Shown one piece after another: positions 4,963-8,890 of a DNA stretch of 8,890 nucleotides. This DNA comes from an uncultured Clostridia bacterium. Its GTDB lineage: Bacteria; Bacillota; Clostridia; TANB77; CAG-508. The notes beneath the pieces were generated by a model. That model made no database searches. It saw only the letters and a program-made list of their open reading frames with translations, and was not told the origin of the DNA. Position numbers and translations under genes: made by a program. The stretch spans positions 1 through 8,890 of the forward strand of contig CANQZP010000055.1 in the NCBI GenBank assembly GCA_947628395.1. The letters run 5' to 3'. Positions within the stretch are counted from its first letter, which is position 1, and each line of letters starts with the position of its first letter.

Positions 4963-5009
4963 ACGGAGTTTTTTCCCAAGAACTAAAAATTCTTAGACAA
5001 AAACTCCGT
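4963..5009. repeat. 47-bp palindrome between two minus-strand genes
   Basis: ACGGAGTTTTT (4963-4973) pairs perfectly with AAAAACTCCGT (4999-5009), and inside it AAGAA/TTCTT (4978-4982 with 4990-4994) forms a second stem. It starts 26 bases after the stop of the 522-residue gene. It may act as its terminator, although no T-run follows the stem on the minus strand. It could equally be a small dispersed repeat. Confidence 0.6.
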
Positions 5010-5034
5010 CCATACGTCTTAAATATTCTAATTT

Positions 5035-6603
5035 CTATTTAGTAAAACTAATATCATTAGATTTATCATTATTTAGATGTCCCATAGCATTTCTAGCATT
5101 TTCTTCTATATGGCCATCATAATTTTGTAATTTTATATCATCAATATTAGTAGTTTTATCATTATTTGCAAATAATTCACGATTTTTTTCTTCTATACCA
5201 GGAGTTACTTCATAAACATAATCTCTATTAAAAAAGTTTTTTATCTTTTCAAAAAGAGTAGGTCTTACTAAATTTCCTTTAATATTAGCAATAGAAAGAC
5301 GACTAGACTTCTCAGCATATTTAGAAACCCTCTCAGCAGATATAACACTAGCATGTCTTAAATCATAATCAATATTTATATTATTTTCAGTAAGAGAATA
5401 TGGAATGTCATGGAACATAGTAGATATACAAACTGCATCGATATAATTATATAATAAATTAATTTTTCTTTTTTTATTAAAATGCATTATAGATACTTTT
5501 TGATCAGCTAATACTTTCAAAATAGAAGGATCTATATTTTTAAGAACTTTTTTTACATCATAACTAGGAACACGCATGTTCTTTCTATGAGAATTACCAA
5601 ATAAATCAACTTTCTTTTTAGGCAACATATATTCAGATAAAATTCCTTTTATTTTTCCTTTTACATCTAAAGACTTAAATAATTCTCTTTTTTCTTTGCT
5701 ACTTGAAACTAAAGGTTTTTTATTTATAATTTCACCATCAAAAAATAATTCTGCATATTCCGTTTCTGCATCAAGAAGAATTTGAATTTCATTTTTATAC
5801 CTTTTAGAATTATCTACATCGTTATTTTCCTCTGATTTTGGCTCTTCAATATTTGAAGGAACAGATTCTTCATTGTTACTGATATCATTAGTAGATTGAG
5901 AAACTTCATCAATTTTTTCTTCGTTTACTTCATCTTTTTTTTCTATTCTAACTTGATTTTCATTATTTTCCTCAGGTTTACTAGATATATTAGATTCTTG
6001 AGGTTTTGAAATATGTTCATAGTGAGCACTAACTATTCCCCAATCTTCTCCTTCATTACTCCAGTCACCTGCCCAATTATTATTTTTTATTTCTACTTTA
6101 CTAGCTCCATAATGAGCACTAGCTGTTCCATTATCTCTTTCTTCGCCATCCCAACCATTTGACCAATTACTATTTTCAGGAATATTTTCTTCTACTTTAG
6201 AATTAGCCAAAGTATTTTCAGGTTTTACTCTTACTATTTTAAAAGGAGTATAACTACCATCTTCAAAATCATCAGCACCATCATAAACAATCTCAAATTC
6301 ATCTGTTTCAGTCATATTTTTACCAGTAGCTTCTTTAAATTGTTCTTCTAAAGATTTAAAACCTAATCCTAAATAACCTTCATATATATTTTGAGCTTCA
6401 AAAGGCTTATTTATTTCTTTAATAGATGTTTTTAATTTTTCTAAATCTACATCATATCCATTTAATATTTTTTCTAGAGCAATTTTATCTTCATTTGATA
6501 AATCTTTTTCTTCATTTAAATAAGTCAATAAAAATCTTGCTCTTTCTTCATCTGTAAGCATTTGATTTAATAAATAAACAATTTCTCCATAGCGACTTTC
6601 CAT
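5035..6603 (-). CDS. Unrecognised 522-residue acidic cytoplasmic protein with a duplicated W/SAHY motif
   Basis: I do not recognise this family. No signal peptide or clear membrane helix is visible. Residues 1-125 look like a folded, mostly helical N-terminal region (MESRYGEIVYLLNQMLTDEE). Residues 130-270 are low-complexity, rich in Glu, Asn and Ser, and probably disordered. In them, NW-x3-W...SAHY occurs twice (146-165 and 176-195), exactly 30 residues apart with 10 of 20 identities. Residues 270-460 look folded again and more basic (KKKVDLFGNSHRKNMR), and a polar tail follows. The layout, two folded ends joined by an acidic linker with two short motifs, suggests a scaffold or adaptor, but that is inference. 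The start has AAGGAGAG (6613-6620) nine bases upstream and its own promoter. Confidence 0.85.
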   Translation of the reverse strand: MESRYGEIVYLLNQMLTDEERARFLLTYLNEEKDLSNEDKIALEKILNGYDVDLEKLKTSIKEINKPFEAQNIYEGYLGLGFKSLEEQFKEATGKNMTETDEFEIVYDGADDFEDGSYTPFKIVRVKPENTLANSKVEENIPENSNWSNGWDGEERDNGTASAHYGASKVEIKNNNWAGDWSNEGEDWGIVSAHYEHISKPQESNISSKPEENNENQVRIEKKDEVNEEKIDEVSQSTNDISNNEESVPSNIEEPKSEENNDVDNSKRYKNEIQILLDAETEYAELFFDGEIINKKPLVSSSKEKRELFKSLDVKGKIKGILSEYMLPKKKVDLFGNSHRKNMRVPSYDVKKVLKNIDPSILKVLADQKVSIMHFNKKRKINLLYNYIDAVCISTMFHDIPYSLTENNINIDYDLRHASVISAERVSKYAEKSSRLSIANIKGNLVRPTLFEKIKNFFNRDYVYEVTPGIEEKNRELFANNDKTTNIDDIKLQNYDGHIEENARNAMGHLNNDKSNDISFTK

Positions 6604-6646
6604 ATTATTAAACTCTCCTTTTTAAATTTAGTTTAAAACTAGGAAT

Positions 6647-6675
6647 ATTTTATCATAACTTTTCATAAAAATCAA
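6647..6675 (-). promoter_or_regulatory. Promoter of the 522-residue protein gene
   Basis: On the minus strand TTGATT (6670-6675), a 17-bp spacer and TAAAAT (6647-6652), with TGA just before the -10 box (extended -10). The MITE-like element begins 36 bases upstream of the -35 box. Confidence 0.65.
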
Positions 6676-6710
6676 TATTATGTACACTTTTTTATGAATT
6701 TGTTGATAAG

Positions 6711-7028
6711 TTTTTTCAGACATGGGGACGGCAATGTCATTAAGTTAAGAAAAATTTTCTCACTCATTAAAGCAGTATAATAATTGATTTTTAAATAGCT
6801 GCGCAGCGACCAAACGAGCGAAGCGAGTGCGATTGAAGCAACTTACAGATATTTTTGTATTTCGCATTTTCTTCGAAGAACGGGCGATTGATAATCGCCC
6901 CTACGAAATACTTTTTAATCTGAAAGTTGCGACAGCAAAGCTATAAAAAAATCAATTATTATATTTGCTTTTTTTAGGGCATATTTCTTTAACTTAAATA
7001 GACATTGCCGTCCCCATGTCTGAAAAAA
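6711..7028. mobile_element. 318-bp MITE-like element with perfect 28-bp terminal inverted repeats
   Basis: The ends at 6711-6738 and 7001-7028 are perfect inverted copies, reading outside to inside TTTTTTCAGACATGGGGACG and then GCAATGTC. The symmetry continues inward: TATAATAATTGATTTTT (6776-6792) matches 6947-6963 in reverse about the same centre. Near the middle lies the hairpin 6882-6900. A GC-rich stretch in the left arm (about 6800-6835, with CGAGCGAAGCGAG) is not matched on the right. No transposase or credible ORF is inside, so it would depend on an enzyme encoded elsewhere. I see no unambiguous target duplication (flanks ..GATAAG and TAATTG..). It fills most of the gap between two divergent genes. 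Confidence 0.85.
6882..6900. repeat. Core palindrome of the MITE-like element
   Basis: GGGCGATT (6882-6889) and AATCGCCC (6893-6900) around GAT. It has the same arms as the free palindrome at 4062-4079. It may be an older repeat captured in the element, or the element's own core that has also spread separately. Confidence 0.8.
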
Positions 7029-7031
7029 TAA

Positions 7032-7060
7032 TTGAGTAATCTAAAATTTAATGATACAAT
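7032..7060 (+). promoter_or_regulatory. Promoter of the ABC transporter gene
   Basis: TTGAGT (7032-7037), a 17-bp spacer and TACAAT (7055-7060), preceded by TGA (extended -10). The -35 box starts only 4 bases after the end of the MITE-like element, so any older upstream control sites have been displaced or replaced by element sequence. Confidence 0.7.
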
Positions 7061-7088
7061 ATTTCCATAAATAATTTAGGAGGGCAAC

Positions 7089-8819
7089 ATGATAAAAAAA
7101 CTTGCAAAATGTATAGGAGAATACAAAAAAGAAACAATATTAACACCAATATTTGTAGGGATAGAATGTGCTTTTGACGTTATAATTCCATTCTTAATGG
7201 CATTTTTAATAGATAATGGAATAAATAAAAAAGACAGTAAAGCAATAATTGCAATTGGAATTTTACTAATTATATGCTCATTTATAGCAATATACACAGG
7301 AGTAAAATCAGGAAAATATGCAGCAAAAGCAACAGCAGGATTTGCAAAAAATGTAAGAAAGAAAATTTATTATAACGTACAAGACTTCTCATTTTCAAAT
7401 ATTGATAAATTCTCAACATCAAGTATTGTAACAAGACACACAACAGATATAAACAATATTCAAATGGCATTTCAAATGATAATAAGAATGGCAGTAAGAG
7501 CTCCACTAATAATTATATTTTCACTAATAATGGCAGCTGTAATAAATGTAAAACTAGCCATAATATTCTTAGTAGCTGTTCCATTACTTGGACTAGGGCT
7601 ATATCTTATTGCAACAAAAGCACACCCAATATTTGAAAAAGCAATATCAATATATGATAGACTTAATAATACAGTTGAAGAAAATGTAAGAGGAGTTAGA
7701 GTTGTAAAATCTTTTGTAACAGAAGATAAAGAAATAGAGAAATTTTATAAAACATCTAACCAGATATATAAAGAATTTTCAAGAGCAGAAAAAATCGTTG
7801 CATTAAACAGTCCATTAATGCAATTTACAGTAGCAACAATAATCGTACTTATCTCATGGTTCGGTGGAAAACAAATAGTTATGAACAACTTAACAACTGG
7901 AGAATTCACAAGCTTTATAAGTTATGCAATGCAAATATTAATGTCTTTAATGATGCTATCAATGGTATTAGTAACAATTATGATTTCAAGAGCTTCAGGA
8001 GAAAGAATAGTAGAACTTATGGACGAAAAAAGCAATTTGACCAATAAAGAAAATCCAATAAAAGAAGTAAAAGATGGTTCAATAAAATTTGAAAATGTTA
8101 ATTTTAGCTATGTAAACGATGAAAATAAATTATGTTTAAAAGATATAAACTTAAATATAAAGTCAGGGGAAACTATTGGAATAATTGGAGGTACAGGTTC
8201 ATCAAAATCTACTTTAGTTCAGCTTATCCCAAGACTTTATGATGTAACAACTGGAAGTATAAAAATAGGTGGAATTGATGTTAGAGATTATGATATTAAA
8301 ACATTAAGAAGTAATGTAGCAATGGTTTTACAGAAAAATGAATTATTTTCAGGAACAATAAAAGAAAACTTAAGTTGGGGAAAAGAAGATTTAACTGATG
8401 AAGAAATGAAAAATGCTTGTAAACTAGCTCAAGCTCATGAATTTATAGAAGCTTTTCCAGATGGATATGATACATATATAGAACAAGGTGGAAGCAATGT
8501 ATCTGGAGGTCAGAAGCAAAGAATATGTATAGCAAGAGCTATTTTAAAAAATCCAAAAATACTTATACTTGATGATTCAACAAGTGCAGTAGATACAAAA
8601 ACTGAAAGCTTAATAAGAAAAGCCTTTAAAGAAAATATTCCAGATACAACAAAAATTATTATAGCCCAAAGAATATCATCTGTCCAAGATTCAGACAAGA
8701 TAATTGTAATGGATAATGGAATGATAAATGGAATAGGCACACATGAGGAATTGCTTAAAAATAATGATATTTATAGAGAGGTATATGAGTCACAAGTAAA
8801 AGGAGATGCAGAGGGTTGA
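7089..8819 (+). CDS. ABC exporter half-transporter, degenerate subunit of a heterodimer (BmrC/TM287 type)
   Basis: 576 residues, the normal size for a type I (B-family) exporter half. Six membrane helices lie at about 17-40, 53-72, 134-152, 155-175, 244-262 and 278-298. The ATPase domain follows from about 330: Walker A GGTGSSKST (367-375; usual G replaced by S372), Q-loop Gln415, signature VSGGQKQR (471-478), Walker B ILILDD (491-496) with Asp496 in place of the catalytic Glu, and Gln527 in place of the switch His (IIAQRISS). Asp for Glu with Gln for His marks the non-catalytic subunit of heterodimeric multidrug exporters such as TM287/288 and BmrCD. It should sit in the cell membrane and export drugs, lipids or peptides with a partner. 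No partner gene begins in the 71 bases left in the window. The start has AGGAGGG (7078-7084) four bases upstream. Confidence 0.93.
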   Translation: MIKKLAKCIGEYKKETILTPIFVGIECAFDVIIPFLMAFLIDNGINKKDSKAIIAIGILLIICSFIAIYTGVKSGKYAAKATAGFAKNVRKKIYYNVQDFSFSNIDKFSTSSIVTRHTTDINNIQMAFQMIIRMAVRAPLIIIFSLIMAAVINVKLAIIFLVAVPLLGLGLYLIATKAHPIFEKAISIYDRLNNTVEENVRGVRVVKSFVTEDKEIEKFYKTSNQIYKEFSRAEKIVALNSPLMQFTVATIIVLISWFGGKQIVMNNLTTGEFTSFISYAMQILMSLMMLSMVLVTIMISRASGERIVELMDEKSNLTNKENPIKEVKDGSIKFENVNFSYVNDENKLCLKDINLNIKSGETIGIIGGTGSSKSTLVQLIPRLYDVTTGSIKIGGIDVRDYDIKTLRSNVAMVLQKNELFSGTIKENLSWGKEDLTDEEMKNACKLAQAHEFIEAFPDGYDTYIEQGGSNVSGGQKQRICIARAILKNPKILILDDSTSAVDTKTESLIRKAFKENIPDTTKIIIAQRISSVQDSDKIIVMDNGMINGIGTHEELLKNNDIYREVYESQVKGDAEG

Positions 8820-8864
8820 AAAATAATTACAATTTTGGCGTTGTCAAACTTCATTTGAAATTTA

Positions 8865-8890
8865 ATCACCGTACAAAAAGTACGCCTTAT
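8865..8890. repeat. Start of a palindromic intergenic repeat, cut by the window end
   Basis: CGTAC (8870-8874) and GTACG (8880-8884) form a stem over AAAAA. The bases outside (AATCAC on the left, CCTTAT on the right) suggest a larger imperfect palindrome that continues past 8890. It begins about 45 bases after the ABC gene stop and could act as its terminator or separate it from a downstream partner gene. Confidence 0.5.

Noticed and set aside
6711..7028. Element as a complete insertion sequence
   Set aside because: At 318 bp it has no ORF that could encode a transposase, so at most it is a non-autonomous element.
7076..8740. Several 63-76 residue ORFs in other frames of the ABC gene (7076-7297, 7282-7506, 7856-8047, 8510-8740)
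   Set aside because: They are shadows of a well-supported ABC transporter reading frame and lack their own ribosome sites or recognisable content.

Overview
The window looks like a chromosomal segment of a low-GC Gram-positive bacterium, most likely a gut-type clostridial lineage (Bacillota). It is very AT-rich, has strong AGGAGG-type ribosome sites and sigma-A promoters with 17-18 bp spacers, uses TGA as a normal stop, and carries families common in that group: a VanW/G5 wall protein, an XRE regulator with an S24-like domain, YmfI and a BmrC-type ABC half-transporter. Exact taxonomy cannot be fixed from the sequence.

Layout. 13-180: two tRNA genes (Glu-TTC, Thr-TGT) with encoded CCA and a shared terminator. 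231-451: AT-rich non-coding DNA with a recurring TGTTATA motif and a hairpin. 452-798: a compact locus I interpret as a type I toxin-antitoxin module. It has a 36-residue hydrophobic peptide gene (+) with a strong promoter and ribosome site, facing a convergent antisense RNA (-) driven by a perfect consensus promoter (TTGACA-17-TATAAT). The two RNAs overlap tail to tail by about 100 nt. 825-2705 (-): membrane-anchored VanW/G5 protein. 2885-3454 (+): XRE regulator, divergent from it. 3566-4033 (+): small starch/glycogen-binding protein without a signal peptide. 4034-4160: terminator plus GC-rich palindromic repeats between convergent genes. 4163-4894 (-): SDR reductase, YmfI type (EF-P 5-aminopentanone reductase). 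5035-6603 (-): an unrecognised 522-residue protein with a 30-residue-period duplication. 6711-7028: a 318-bp MITE-like element with perfect 28-bp terminal inverted repeats, lying between two divergent promoters. 7089-8819 (+): heterodimer-type ABC exporter subunit with degenerate ATPase residues. 8865-8890: the start of another palindromic repeat, cut by the window end.

How the parts relate. Most genes appear to be single transcription units with their own promoters; there is no long operon. The most interesting part is 452-798. The predicted toxin mRNA and antitoxin RNA begin with nearly the same 34-nt leader, because these leaders are an inverted repeat (487-520 and 732-765). A full-length toxin mRNA could therefore pair its own 5' leader with its 3' end (30 of 34 positions counting G-U pairs), a geometry that recalls the fold-back control of hok and aapA1 mRNAs. 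The same 3' end is the target of the antisense RNA. The peptide matches no family I can name with confidence.
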